A stretch of 64,000 bases of DNA from Paraescarpia echinospica (lineage: Eukaryota; Annelida; Polychaeta; Sabellida; Siboglinidae), in contig CM034537.1 in NCBI GenBank assembly GCA_020002185.1, positions 14,539,905 through 14,603,904 of the forward strand, given 5' to 3'. Below, in pieces: positions 1-10,088 of the stretch (position 1 is the first letter of the stretch; the number at the start of each line of letters is the position of its first letter). The notes beneath the pieces are model-generated. The model was given only the letters and a program-made list of their open reading frames with translations. It had not been told where the DNA came from and did not search any database. The position numbers were made by a program, and so were the translations under genes.

Positions 1-1
1 T

Positions 2-1147
2 TACTTGGATCTCGCCGACACGAAACTACACGTTCGGGCGAAGGTGACGCGTGCCGACGGAAGTGATCTCGACCCCGCCGACCCCGTCGCTCCCGTGAAT
101 AACTGGCTCCATTCGCTGTTCGGTCAGGTCGATTTCTACCTGAACGGAACGCTCGTGACTCCCTCGACCAACACGTATCCGTACCGTGCCTACATAGAGA
201 CACTGCTCAGTTACGGTGACGATGCCAAGGAGACGCAACTGACGAGTCAGATGTGGTACAAGGACACGGCCGGTCGTATGGACGCCGTCGTCATTGATGG
301 TGCCGATCCGACAGCCAATGCGGGGTTCGTTGCCAGACGTCACATGATCGCCCAGAGTCGTGTGGTCGACATGATAGGTCGTGTCCACGTCGACCTCTTG
401 CTTCAGGATAAACTCCTCATCAACGGTGTCGAACTCAAGATGCGTTTCGTACGCAGCAAGGATGCGTTCGCTCTCATTGCTGGTGGAGCCAACCCCGCCT
501 ACAAGATACAGATCGTCAACGCTACACTGTTCGTCAAGAAACTCACCCTGAACCCGAGTGTGCAGATGGCACACATCAAAGCCCTCGAAAAGGCCACCGC
601 CAAGTATCCGCTGCGACCTGTCGAATGCAAGGTCTACTCTATTCCCACAGGTACCCATTCGTACACGCGCGAGAACCTCTTTCTTGGTACTATTCCGAAA
701 CGTCTTGTGATATGCTGCATCGATAACGACGCCTACAACGGATGCTACAACAAAAATCCCTTTCACGCTAAAAACAACAACATCAACTTCTTCGCCGTGT
801 ACGTCGACGGACGACAGATACCCGCCAAACCTTTCCAGCCCGACTTCGACAACAACCTCTTTGTCAGATGCTACCATAACCTGTTCACCTCGACGGGTAA
901 GGCGTGGCAGGACGAAGGGAACGGCTTGACTCGCTACGACTTCCGACACGGCTACACCTTCTTCGGCGTGGACCTCACCCCTGATGCGTGCGACGACTGC
1001 TGCTTCCATCTGGTACAAAAGGGCAACTTGCGCGTCGAGATTCATTTCCACAACGCGCTGACAACCACTGTGAACGTCATCGCCTACGCCGAGTTCGAGA
1101 AGGTGCTGGAGATCGACAGGAACCGTAACGTCATCTACGACAACTGA
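2..1147 (+). CDS. MCP: Polinton major capsid protein, 5'-truncated by the window edge (duplicate of 10072-11391)
   Basis: This is the C-terminal 381 codons of the double-jelly-roll major capsid protein that is complete at 10072-11391, and the reading frame is identical over the shared part. The frame enters at position 2 with the Tyr codon that precedes LDLADTK in the full copy. The start codon and about 58 N-terminal residues lie left of the window. It ends in the same TGATG overlap with the protease gene. Because it belongs to the duplicated contig-end segment, it is probably the same locus seen twice. Confidence 0.85.
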   Translation, partial: YLDLADTKLHVRAKVTRADGSDLDPADPVAPVNNWLHSLFGQVDFYLNGTLVTPSTNTYPYRAYIETLLSYGDDAKETQLTSQMWYKDTAGRMDAVVIDGADPTANAGFVARRHMIAQSRVVDMIGRVHVDLLLQDKLLINGVELKMRFVRSKDAFALIAGGANPAYKIQIVNATLFVKKLTLNPSVQMAHIKALEKATAKYPLRPVECKVYSIPTGTHSYTRENLFLGTIPKRLVICCIDNDAYNGCYNKNPFHAKNNNINFFAVYVDGRQIPAKPFQPDFDNNLFVRCYHNLFTSTGKAWQDEGNGLTRYDFRHGYTFFGVDLTPDACDDCCFHLVQKGNLRVEIHFHNALTTTVNVIAYAEFEKVLEIDRNRNVIYDN

Positions 1148-1599
1148 TGGAAACCATGCAGCTCGTCCGTCTACTCACTCTCGATACGCACGCCCGTGTC
1201 GTCATGCGCGGGATCGTACCCAAAGACGTACTCAACGAACTCCAGATAGACGCTTACCCCGTCGCCTTCGTGTGCAACACGCACGACACGGGTAAACCCG
1301 GAGAACATTGGATAGCTATCTACGTAGATGCCAACGGTTGCGGTGAATACTTCTGCTCTTACGGCTTGCCGCCACGACACGTCGAGTTTCGACGTTTCTT
1401 GAATAAACATTGTGTAACGTGGACTCATAATTCTAAGAGACTGCAGAGTCCCGTGTCTAACGTTTGTGGACGATACTGTGTTGCTTATCTCATGTTTCGA
1501 TGTCGTGGACTTGTCATGAAGGATTTCGTAAAAGGTTTCGGCACTGATCTGGTAGCAAACGATTGCCGCGTATTCGATTGGCTTAAACAACTGCAATAA
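1147..1599 (+). CDS. PRO: Polinton adenain-like cysteine protease (duplicate of 11391-11843)
   Basis: A 150-residue maturation protease, identical to the copy at 11391-11843 except near residues 10-13, where this copy has Leu and the other Arg. The start ATG shares its A with the stop TGA of the capsid gene. His54 in PGEHW, Gln100 and Cys107 in SNVCGRYC match the adenain His, Gln and Cys in spacing. The position of the catalytic acid (adenain Glu71) is Cys70 here. See the full copy for function. It probably represents the same locus in an unmerged contig overlap. Confidence 0.85.
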   Translation: METMQLVRLLTLDTHARVVMRGIVPKDVLNELQIDAYPVAFVCNTHDTGKPGEHWIAIYVDANGCGEYFCSYGLPPRHVEFRRFLNKHCVTWTHNSKRLQSPVSNVCGRYCVAYLMFRCRGLVMKDFVKGFGTDLVANDCRVFDWLKQLQ

Positions 1600-4554
1600 C
1601 CGTGTTTCATTAACGAACGATGTCATCATCATCATTAACGATTCGAGCCTATGGCGCGGTGGTCACACACCCGTAAGCTCACGACCTCTGACGCGGTGTT
1701 CACTCACCCGTAAGTCGTACCATCATCGTCATCCCACGAGCCACTGGCGTGGTCGTATTGACCCCTAAGCTCACGACCTCTGTCATGGTGTTCACTCACC
1801 CACAAGTCTTGATGTTCGTGTACTTCGCTTAATAAAACACGGTTTCATATTATACGCTTGTATCATTCGTCAATAAAATACATGTGCACTCGTATACTCT
1901 TGTGTTTCGTTAGTTCTTTCATACACGCACATTCATACACAACTAATACCTCTCTACACTCCTCGTTATCATTAACAACCTAATCAACTTTCAAACTGTA
2001 GTTTTAATAGTTATTCCCTTAGTACTAATTCTTCATACATACATACATCACATGTTTTAAAGTCCGAGTCGCTAGGTGGCGCTACGGGTACTTAGGTACA
2101 CTTCTTTCCGCTAGGTGGCGCAGGTCACGTGACTACTCACGCAGGTCACGTGACTACTCAGGGGGGAGGCTTTCGAAACCTCCCGAATATCGCTTAAACA
2201 CCGCAGAATACACATCCAAAAACGCCTACATACTACTGACTTATAAAACAACAATATTATAGTCACCTTTTCATTACATTTTAAACAATCCATTGCTGAT
2301 GGAGTACAGTGTGTAATAATTAAAAATACCCTGGGTTACGCCTCTTGATCCGCGACACTACGGTTATTTTTGAAGCATCATATCTAACCCATTTGTAATG
2401 ACAGAAAGACAATTCTGGAATCAAACGAAAGATATGATGCTGCAGAGTGTCATGCATTATTAGTTTAATCTTAAAGAGGCCATAGGATCAAAGGAAAATT
2501 ATATATTTGACAAAAATAATTATGTCATCTATGCGGTCACGAGTGAGAATGGGGTATAGTTATTCTATGCTAATTAGGGTACATGCCATAATAGTAGATA
2601 TCTTCAATTTGACATATTATAAATACATATTGAGACATATATGACTATACAATGACTATTGTGGTGTGGGTGATTAAATACCACGCGACATTGATGAGAA
2701 ATACGATATTTCCGGGTACCATCCAAGATAGGTAGGAAATGGGTAGTGAGACCCAACTTTTTCACTGTTACCACTTGAAATCATCTTCAAGGGACCCCAA
2801 AGCTTAAAAAAACATGGGTTGGTAGAGTTGTGGGAGGGGTGCACGAGGGGCATATGTGGCCCATGGCCTAATAAGGTCGGGAGACTCCCATTAAGATATC
2901 AAATATCGCTAGCACAGGAGCCACCCCATACATATAAACAAACAACAAAATTTACATGTCACAAATCAGAATAGCATGATTTGTTTTACAGTTGATAATT
3001 ACTCAGTGTATCAACATACATACCTAATACAAGGACTGATTATACGTACTCTTGTACAAATGCCTGTCCGTTTATATGGCAAAAAGATGGTTGCAACTAC
3101 TTGTCCGAATGATAAACCATTGAAAGATAGTCTTATTCTGCCAACATGTGGAACCAATTTCCTTTTGGTGTGACATCGTGGAGACGAGAAATTATGTTTT
3201 AACGGAAAGGGTGATAACCACGAAAAACGCGAAAACGTGAAAACTGACACACCGTTCGTTCACAAATTTGACTACCTACATATCGAAACATCAATATCCA
3301 TGTTATCAATCGTTATTATTATGTTATTATTTAATTGTTCCACTAATTTGAAGTGTTTTACTGGTAATAGTAGTAACATTTAATGCAAATCTGCCAAGCC
3401 GTTTGTAAGACGTAAATGAAGTCTGCATGGTAGTGTTCCCGTTTAAAGACACCAGATGGGTGTACGTTTATATTTTGTTGTGCCGACAACATATATAGAA
3501 GCAACACAAAAGACATATAAAATGACAGAAATATAGCCAATTGCGTAAGGTTTCATAAGAAAGTAAATGGATTATTTATATTTTAAAAACATTACAACAA
3601 AGTGAAGTAAAACAATATTGTGAAAACAAATGCATTTTTTTGCGTTTTTGCCAATATTTATCACAGAGAGAGAGATTGTATTCGTATTACCGTACTCGGA
3701 ATTTCATTACGAACAACTTTAAGATCAAATCAATAGATTTGGCTGAAGGACATCAGTTTTGACTATCTTGACTTCCGCTTGTAAATGGCAGCCATGTGTT
3801 AAGATTGCGTCCAAAAAGGTAATAAGCTACGCTTCTGAAATGTCCATCACATATTTTCGGACACATCAGATACAGGTGTAACTGAAAATCGTAGTGGGAA
3901 TTAGTCCCTCAATTTTAGAATCTAATTTTGTCTGGCTCATAGACTAGCAATGGATCATCCGATACCAATGAGTTCCAACCCGCTCACATAGGTTTTTCAC
4001 TCAGAGCAACACACCTCAATCATACCGTGTCCCAGTATTCCACATTCGTGATTTTAAATGGTCTTGACATATCAGTAATTTCGTAATGAAATACTGTGGT
4101 ATTTGATTTCTTCCAGTAAGCACCAAAGTGGTCTCATTCACTTTGAAGAAACCCAGAACCTCTTGTGGTGTCTCTCCTTATCTTAATATCAAGGCCTCTG
4201 CTGTCATGGTATGTGGTAAGTCTTGCTGTGTACTCTGCAATATCATGAAAAAATATTTGAGATTAAATGCTGCCTCTTTTGCCGATTTCTCATCGAAGGT
4301 ACCCCGCCTTCCGGGAGAGCTGCGTTGTATACGACAAGTCCCTGCTTGTTACTATACGTGAATGTTCTCAACTGAGTATGATATTGTTTCTAAATGCGCT
4401 CACACAACGTTTGGGCTGGATAAATAGATTGATCGTTTTCATGTTTTCCACATATCGGTTGTGCAGAGAGGTCAGCAGTTCAGCCCCTTGGTTTTCTATC
4501 AACGTGATGTTTATGCGGTGTTAGGGCTTCAAATTTGCAGTGTGTATCTTTGCT
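1600..4554. other. AT-rich non-coding DNA downstream of PRO, left copy
   Basis: It contains no recognisable gene. It holds two AATAAA polyadenylation signals (near 1831 and 1872), repeats of a CTCACGACCTCTG segment, two CGCTAGGTGGCGC motifs (near 2071 and 2110), and the left-copy version of the inverted-repeat arm (about 3056-3390). The right copy at 11844-14805 is described separately. Confidence 0.6.
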
Positions 4555-5554
4555 NNNNNNNNNNNNNNNNNNNNNNNNNNNNNNNNNNNNNNNNNNNNNN
4601 NNNNNNNNNNNNNNNNNNNNNNNNNNNNNNNNNNNNNNNNNNNNNNNNNNNNNNNNNNNNNNNNNNNNNNNNNNNNNNNNNNNNNNNNNNNNNNNNNNNN
4701 NNNNNNNNNNNNNNNNNNNNNNNNNNNNNNNNNNNNNNNNNNNNNNNNNNNNNNNNNNNNNNNNNNNNNNNNNNNNNNNNNNNNNNNNNNNNNNNNNNNN
4801 NNNNNNNNNNNNNNNNNNNNNNNNNNNNNNNNNNNNNNNNNNNNNNNNNNNNNNNNNNNNNNNNNNNNNNNNNNNNNNNNNNNNNNNNNNNNNNNNNNNN
4901 NNNNNNNNNNNNNNNNNNNNNNNNNNNNNNNNNNNNNNNNNNNNNNNNNNNNNNNNNNNNNNNNNNNNNNNNNNNNNNNNNNNNNNNNNNNNNNNNNNNN
5001 NNNNNNNNNNNNNNNNNNNNNNNNNNNNNNNNNNNNNNNNNNNNNNNNNNNNNNNNNNNNNNNNNNNNNNNNNNNNNNNNNNNNNNNNNNNNNNNNNNNN
5101 NNNNNNNNNNNNNNNNNNNNNNNNNNNNNNNNNNNNNNNNNNNNNNNNNNNNNNNNNNNNNNNNNNNNNNNNNNNNNNNNNNNNNNNNNNNNNNNNNNNN
5201 NNNNNNNNNNNNNNNNNNNNNNNNNNNNNNNNNNNNNNNNNNNNNNNNNNNNNNNNNNNNNNNNNNNNNNNNNNNNNNNNNNNNNNNNNNNNNNNNNNNN
5301 NNNNNNNNNNNNNNNNNNNNNNNNNNNNNNNNNNNNNNNNNNNNNNNNNNNNNNNNNNNNNNNNNNNNNNNNNNNNNNNNNNNNNNNNNNNNNNNNNNNN
5401 NNNNNNNNNNNNNNNNNNNNNNNNNNNNNNNNNNNNNNNNNNNNNNNNNNNNNNNNNNNNNNNNNNNNNNNNNNNNNNNNNNNNNNNNNNNNNNNNNNNN
5501 NNNNNNNNNNNNNNNNNNNNNNNNNNNNNNNNNNNNNNNNNNNNNNNNNNNNNN
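4555..5554. other. Assembly gap, exactly 1000 N
   Basis: The round length marks a placeholder of unknown true size. It removes the N-terminus, including Walker A, of the ATPase that resumes at 5555. Confidence 0.99.
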
Positions 5555-6060
5555 CACCTCCAGAGAAGATCACGTGGTGTTACGGTGTATGGCAGAGTGC
5601 CTATGTTGACAACGACCTGGTGCGATTCGAGGAAGGCTTGCCGAGCGGTGCGTTCGACGCATCGACGCGTAACCTCGTGGTCATCGATGATCTGATGGCA
5701 GAAACGGACGAACGGGTCACGACCTTGTTCACAAAAAAGAGTCATCACCAGAACACGTCCGTACTGTATCTCGTACAGAACCTGTTTCCGAAGAACAAGG
5801 AGAGTCGTACGATCAGTCTGAACGCACACTACATGGTGATCTTCAAGAATCCTCGCGACGCGTCACAGATCGGACACTTGGCACGACAGATGTATCCGGG
5901 TCGCCTGAAGTTTGTACAGGAAGCGTTCCGAGACGCCACGTCACTTCCGTACGGTTATCTCCTCGTCGATCTGAAACAGGGCACGCTCGACGATATGCGT
6001 CTGCGCACGGGTGTCCTTCCGGACGACAGTGTCCAGTACGTGTACCAACCCAAGGTATAA
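5555..6060 (+). CDS. ATP: Polinton FtsK/HerA-type packaging ATPase, 5'-truncated by the gap
   Basis: These 168 C-terminal residues belong to the A32-like genome-packaging ATPase of Polintons, which pumps DNA into the capsid. The visible part begins with the family's PPEKITWCYGVWQ block. It contains a clear Walker B (NLVVIDDLM, two acidic residues after a hydrophobic strand) and a following sensor-like block ending in LVQNLF. The P-loop (Walker A) would lie about 50-60 residues upstream and is hidden by the N run. The frame is open to a TAA at 6058. It is the first gene of a plus-strand series, and the next start is 57 bp downstream. Identification rests on motif recognition. The family's usual length is about 220-240 residues, so roughly a quarter is missing. 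Confidence 0.88.
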
Positions 6061-6116
6061 GACGTCCGCGTAGCACCTCGTTCCTTCAGTCGCAGCATGC
6101 TCGTGAAGACAACAGC

Positions 6117-6488
6117 ATGTCCGAACTCGTGAAGAAACACATCCTCTGTATACAGACGCTAAACAGATACAAGAGCACGAAATTGAGACGAGCCATCATC
6201 AGAAACGCCGACGCCGATCTGTTGTGTGCACTAGCCGAGTGTGCCTACAACATATTGAAGAAGAACTTGCCCTTGACCGACGCACAGAGACGTGCTCTGA
6301 ACGTGTACAAAACAAACCTACGTGCTTTGGCACAGAGAGACGCACCTGCAGCGAGGAGACGTCGCATCTTGCTACGGGGTAACAACCAGGGCGGAAGAGG
6401 ACAGACCGGTGGTTTCCTGTCGGCACTGCTGGCACCTTTGGCAGGTGCGGTCTTGCTACCCTTGCTAAAACAGGTGCTACTCAAGTAG
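6117..6488 (+). CDS. Small basic Polinton protein with hydrophobic C-terminal helix
   Basis: 123 residues. Residues 1-85 are helical and rich in Lys/Arg, with the block ADLLCALAECAYNILKKNLPLT, split here as ADLLCALAECA and YNILKKNLPLT, followed by a run of arginines. A Gly/Gln-rich linker leads to a hydrophobic C-terminus (FLSALLAPLAGAVLLPLLKQ). I recognise this architecture from other Polintons and related adintoviruses: basic body, glycine linker, amphipathic or membrane-active tail. The function is not established. A core or minor virion protein, or one that perturbs membranes, is an inference. It sits between ATPase and the next gene, which begins 6 bp after its stop, in keeping with dense viral packing. 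Confidence 0.7.
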   Translation: MSELVKKHILCIQTLNRYKSTKLRRAIIRNADADLLCALAECAYNILKKNLPLTDAQRRALNVYKTNLRALAQRDAPAARRRRILLRGNNQGGRGQTGGFLSALLAPLAGAVLLPLLKQVLLK

Positions 6489-6494
6489 ACAACG

Positions 6495-7268
6495 ATGGAA
6501 CACGTACGGAAGATGGCCTTGGTAGATCCACGACTGTTGGACAGTCTACGCGCACCAGCACCGACGGATACCCTAGGACGCAAAGTACAGGTACTCGACG
6601 ACGAGATGAAAGTCATACTCGACAGACAAGATCTCACCGACGGTGACAAGGTCGTCATGTATAATCAAGTGTTGCAACGCTACAACGCGTTGTCCGATCG
6701 ACGCACGCGCGAACCGATACGCGTGACAACGGTCAACAAGGACACGTCCCCGGTGGTCACGGCAGCGGCGGTGGTGGCGGGAACTAATACGGATCAGACC
6801 CCACCGGAGGTGGGGGTGGAAGCGGAAGTCATCGACAGTGTTCCCAAACGCCTCCAGACCAAAGCCAGACGACTGATGGAACGTCTGAAACGAGACGTCG
6901 CGTGGAATGCGCGCGGAGAGCTCATGAACAAAGGCGTAGCGGTACCCGGAAGTAACGTGGTGGACCTCGTGAACGATTTGTTGCGTCATCGCAAGACCAT
7001 CGGTTCTCCAACGGGGTGGGAGGTGTTTGCGCATCAACTCGGTGACATGAATCTACCCATGGAGTTGGTGGGTAACGAGGCCAGGAGACTGGCTATTCGA
7101 CAGGATCAAAGGAAGCGTACCATAGAAGCGGCGGCCACACGATCGCTCAGTAGAGCGCGTCGAACGCTGCAGTGGACACCCCTCTCGCGGAGACGATCTC
7201 GAATGAGCCCGTCCACTCTACCTACCCCACCGGCGTCGACTAGTAAGACATGGGAACGTCTCGAATAA
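6495..7268 (+). CDS. Conserved Polinton protein of unknown function (YNQVLQRY motif)
   Basis: 257 residues with no enzymatic motif that I recognise. Near residues 52-62 it carries the block KVVMYNQVLQRY, which I have seen in the same kind of protein of other Polintons, preceded by a stretch rich in Asp and Leu. The middle (about 75-115) is low-complexity Val/Thr/Ala. Residues 120-200 form a charged helical segment ending in a GWEVFAHQL block, and the last 50 residues are Arg/Ser/Pro-rich, as in DNA-binding virion proteins. The start lies 6 bp after the preceding stop. A virion or DNA-binding role is a guess from composition and neighbours. Confidence 0.65.
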   Translation: MEHVRKMALVDPRLLDSLRAPAPTDTLGRKVQVLDDEMKVILDRQDLTDGDKVVMYNQVLQRYNALSDRRTREPIRVTTVNKDTSPVVTAAAVVAGTNTDQTPPEVGVEAEVIDSVPKRLQTKARRLMERLKRDVAWNARGELMNKGVAVPGSNVVDLVNDLLRHRKTIGSPTGWEVFAHQLGDMNLPMELVGNEARRLAIRQDQRKRTIEAAATRSLSRARRTLQWTPLSRRRSRMSPSTLPTPPASTSKTWERLE

Positions 7269-7269
7269 A
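7264..7269 (+). promoter_or_regulatory. AATAAA polyadenylation signal overlapping a stop codon
   Basis: The TAA stop of the gene at 6495-7268 lies inside AATAAA. This could end an upstream transcript just before the integrase gene, and the 138-bp space that follows is the largest in the module. Whether it is used is unknown. Confidence 0.45.
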
Positions 7270-7406
7270 AGAGACGCATCATCTCGATTCACCGACATAA
7301 TGTGTGATCTACGGGACAGTCTAACACGTCTGTTTACCGGTGTTGCTTACAGCGGACTCCCTATCGTGTGCGGGATTACCATCGATTATATCATACGTAC
7401 GTCATC

Positions 7407-8474
7407 ATGGGGCGCCGTCGTAAACAGCTGGAGGACGTCTACTTCAACCCCACCAAGGTGGGTAGCTACGGAGGAATCGCGTCTTTGCGACGAACCGCCA
7501 TACCACGCGTACCGAGAAAAATCGTCGAACAATGGCTATCGGAACAGAACGCCTATACACTACATAAACCGGTCAGAGTTCGTTTCACGCGTCGGCGCAC
7601 GATCGTCGGAGGACGGAATCAACAGTGGCAGGCCGATCTCGTTGACGTGTCCAGTCTGAAAAAAGAAAACGACGGTACAACGTTCCTGCTCACGGTGATC
7701 GACGTCTTCTCGAAAGTCGCCCGATGCGTTCCACTGAAGAACAAGTCGGCGACGTCTGTATCGAAGGCACTGAACGGTCTCTTCACCGACATTCAACCAC
7801 TGTCGTTGCAGACCGATAGAGGTCTGGAATTCTATAACCGTAGCGTTCGGGGTGTATTGGACAGATACGGTATCCACCACTTCTCCACCTTCAACGCAGA
7901 GATCAAGGCGAGCATCGTGGAACGCTTCAATCGCACACTAATGTCACGTATGTGGCGATACCTGACACACAAAGAAACGTGGCGGTACATCGATATCCTT
8001 CCGGATCTGGTGCGCACGTACAACGGCACACCTCACCGCAGTATCGGGATGTCTCCGTCACAGGTGGATGCGACTAATCAGGAAGAGGTGTGGCAGCGTC
8101 TGTACGGTGGTCATCACGGTAAGGGGGTACCCATGTACCACGTGGGGGATCGCGTACGTATCAGCAAGGCTAAGAGACGGTTCGATAAAGGTTACACGAT
8201 AAATTGGACAGAGGAACTATTCACGATACGCGAAGTCCATCCGTCCGAACCACCCGTCTATCGTCTAACGGACGATCTCGGTGAGATACTGGACGGTACC
8301 TTCTACGAACCGGAGATACAGAAGGTGACGGTTCCGGTCGATAAACTGTACCGTGTGGAATCGATAGTACAGCGCCGCAAGGTAGGCAGTCGACGGGAGG
8401 TGTTGGTGAAATGGGTCGGATATCCTTCGAAGTTCAACAGCTGGATCGATGCCAAGGGTCTCGTCGGACTATAA
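7407..8474 (+). CDS. INT: Polinton retroviral-type integrase with C-terminal chromodomain
   Basis: 355 residues from the first ATG of the frame. It catalyses integration of the linear element into host DNA. The N-terminal third has the Polinton-type block NAYTLHKPVR (residues 48-57). The rve core carries the DDE triad: Asp77 in QADLVD, Asp137 in LQTDRG and Glu172 in SIVERFNRTL, with 34 residues between the last two. A small beta domain (about 240-290) follows. The last 45 residues contain a chromodomain signature (YRVESIVQRR and VLVKWVGYPSKFNSW), which could steer insertion to marked chromatin. All catalytic residues are present and the frame is open, so it looks recently active. The frame also extends upstream through GTG to 7368, but ATG 7407 gives the expected length. 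Confidence 0.93.
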   Translation: MGRRRKQLEDVYFNPTKVGSYGGIASLRRTAIPRVPRKIVEQWLSEQNAYTLHKPVRVRFTRRRTIVGGRNQQWQADLVDVSSLKKENDGTTFLLTVIDVFSKVARCVPLKNKSATSVSKALNGLFTDIQPLSLQTDRGLEFYNRSVRGVLDRYGIHHFSTFNAEIKASIVERFNRTLMSRMWRYLTHKETWRYIDILPDLVRTYNGTPHRSIGMSPSQVDATNQEEVWQRLYGGHHGKGVPMYHVGDRVRISKAKRRFDKGYTINWTEELFTIREVHPSEPPVYRLTDDLGEILDGTFYEPEIQKVTVPVDKLYRVESIVQRRKVGSRREVLVKWVGYPSKFNSWIDAKGLVGL

Positions 8475-8514
8475 AGACTAATTGTGCGTCTGTTACGATG
8501 TCAGTCGTCCACGT

Positions 8515-8844
8515 ATGACAGACGAGACAACATCACGCATCACCGTTAGTAACGAAGAAGAAGAAGAAGAAGAAGAAGAAGAAGAAGAAGACGACGTCGA
8601 CACTCTACCGCCACCCCCACTACAGAAAGAGAGGACTCCGTGGCACATATTCGGTACAGCGTGTCCCAAAGAGGAGATCGTCTTTCTGTGTCAGATCGTC
8701 GTCTTGTACACGGTCATCTTGGTCAGCATCTACAACCTGACGTTTGGTCACCACGATCCGACTCTGTGGACGGCCCTGTTGAGCAGTTCGTTGGGTTACC
8801 TGCTACCCAGTCCGACGTTGAAACAACAACATGGAACCGAGTGA
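8515..8844 (+). CDS. Small acidic membrane protein of Polintons
   Basis: 109 residues. The N-terminus has an uninterrupted Glu/Asp tract (about residues 12-26) made from a GAA/GAG run, then a proline patch. The second half has two hydrophobic segments: one around IVFLCQIVVLYTVILVSIYN and one around LWTALLSSSLGYLLPSP. The block LWTALLSSSLGYLLP is one I recognise as strongly conserved among Polintons. It probably acts in a membrane, but its role is unknown. The start was chosen at ATG 8515 because the frame before it has no other ATG. Its last 14 bases overlap the start of the penton gene, so the two may be translated from one transcript. Confidence 0.75.
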   Translation: MTDETTSRITVSNEEEEEEEEEEEEDDVDTLPPPPLQKERTPWHIFGTACPKEEIVFLCQIVVLYTVILVSIYNLTFGHHDPTLWTALLSSSLGYLLPSPTLKQQHGTE

Positions 8845-9634
8845 TTTCTATCTCACGTTGCCCAGCAATGCTTCCATGCACACGCACCCCACCAACACGC
8901 TGACCCACTACATCACGACGCTACCGAAACGTATCCTACTACGAGGACAATGGGAATGCGGTCTGGTGGAGGTACAGTATCCACACAGTTGGTACAACAT
9001 CGTAGACGATGACGCGGGGTTCGCTGTGACACTACCGATAGACGAAGAGCACCCACGGTCCCTGCACACGAAGACTGTCCGAATCGGAACCGGATACTAT
9101 AAAGATCCGTGGTCACTGATCCTCTCCATTAACGCCTCTCTACGTCGTGTGGTGGGAGAGGGACGAGTGAAACTGAGCTACAACATCATTACGCATAAGG
9201 TATCGGTGCACATGGCACCGAATACCGTCTTCCGTGCTGCTATACTGACTGCCGTTCTCGGCTTTCGTACCACTACGCTGGACTATCTCCCGAAGGATCC
9301 CGATGCACCCGATTTCAAGGTATTGATCACGGAAGCCAACACCGTGATCACCATGGAACGAGGACTCGACTCACTCTACATCTACACGGATGTCGTGGAA
9401 CCGCGAGTTGTTGGTGACAGTCTCGTGCCGCTGCTGCGCATCATCCCGGTGAGCGGTCGCCATGGCGACATCGTATCGAAGACCTTCGATAAGATTCACT
9501 ACGTACCCGTGCTCTACAAAGAATTTGGCACGATCGAGATAGATATAAGAGACGACATCGGAAATCGCGTGCCATTCGAGGTTGGTAAGGTGACGGTGAC
9601 ACTTCATTTCCAACGGCAACGGACGGCACTGTTC

Positions 9635-9637
<3 letters not shown>
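8831..9637 (+). CDS. mCP: Polinton minor capsid (penton) protein, single jelly-roll type
   Basis: 268 residues with the hallmark N-terminal region of Polinton penton proteins: FYLTLPSNASM at the start, then TNTLTHYITTLPKRI and WECGLVEVQYPHSWYNI (about residues 20-60). The remainder alternates short beta strands, as expected for a single jelly roll that forms the capsid vertices. The frame is complete and intact. It begins inside the preceding membrane-protein gene and ends 31 bp before the PX-like gene. Capsid function follows from the known pairing of this family with the double-jelly-roll major capsid protein, which is also present here. Confidence 0.9.

Positions 9638-9664
<27 letters not shown>
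9638..9664 (+). repeat. (GA)n run in the 31-bp leader of the PX-like gene
   Basis: About 13 GA units occupy nearly the whole space between the penton stop and the ATG at 9669. It is the only simple repeat between genes in this module. Confidence 0.9.
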
Positions 9665-9668
<4 letters not shown>

Positions 9669-9670
<2 letters not shown>

Positions 9671-10088
9671 GAATTACACCGACTACTACGAACGTCAAGC
9701 GGGAGGTGCGATTCCTTATTTCGTGGGTGCCCGACACCAACGGGGTCACGGTCTGGGAAGTCTATTCGGAAGTCTACTGCGTAGCGTCATGCCACTCGTC
9801 AAGAGAGGAGCCGTGGCGTTGGGAAAGAGAGCTCTGTCGACCGGCGCACACATAGCCGACGACGTCCTGTCGGGACAGAACATCAGAACGGCCGCCAAAC
9901 GTCGCGTCACCACTGCCGGTAGAGATATGATGAGTGATCTCTTGACCCCTGGCGTGCGACCCCGTAAGCGTATAAGACGCACACACCCTGCGAAACGAGT
10001 CAGTACACCAGCGAGACGTCGGAGGAAACAGCAGAAACCGAAGGTACGTCGTGAACCCGATATATTCGACGATGGCGTTCGTTCATAA
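9669..10088 (+). CDS. PX-like basic virion protein of Polintons
   Basis: 139 residues, very basic. Residues 30-80 carry a pattern that I recognise from Polinton/adintovirus PX and the LO8-type proteins of adomaviruses: GLGSLFGSLLRSVMPLVKRG, then a Gly-Lys-Ala-Leu block, then DDVLSGQNIRTAAKRR. The C-terminus is a string of Arg/Lys clusters typical of nucleic-acid-condensing core proteins. A DNA-packaging or capsid-interior role is inferred from that similarity and charge. The last 17 bases overlap the start of the major capsid gene at 10072. The frame is intact. Confidence 0.8.

Larger units (their letters stand above)
1..4554. repeat. Left copy of a 4.55-kb near-identical direct duplication, ends at a gap
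   Basis: Position 1 aligns with 10245 and position 4554 with 10... the same interior bases ending at 14805. I noticed only about eight differences: a few substitutions near 1182, 1880, 2621, 2656, 2848 and 3658, a 6-bp CAT-repeat indel near 1631 and a 1-bp T-run indel near 3638. The copy stops exactly at the first N run. This is the pattern of a contig end that should overlap the next contig, so the second capsid and protease genes here are probably not real extra copies. A true recent tandem duplication cannot be excluded from the window alone. Confidence 0.9.

Noticed and set aside
26..1051. Long minus-strand frame opposite the capsid gene (also 10270-11295)
   Set aside because: It is the antisense shadow of a strongly biased coding frame, with no family pattern of its own.
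4461..6060. Long frames running through the N gap
   Set aside because: Ns were read as open codons. Only the part from 5555 on, in the ATPase frame, is real.
7300..7659. Frame starting at ATG 7300 before the integrase
   Set aside because: It overlaps the integrase out of frame, and the integrase frame is confirmed by its catalytic motifs.
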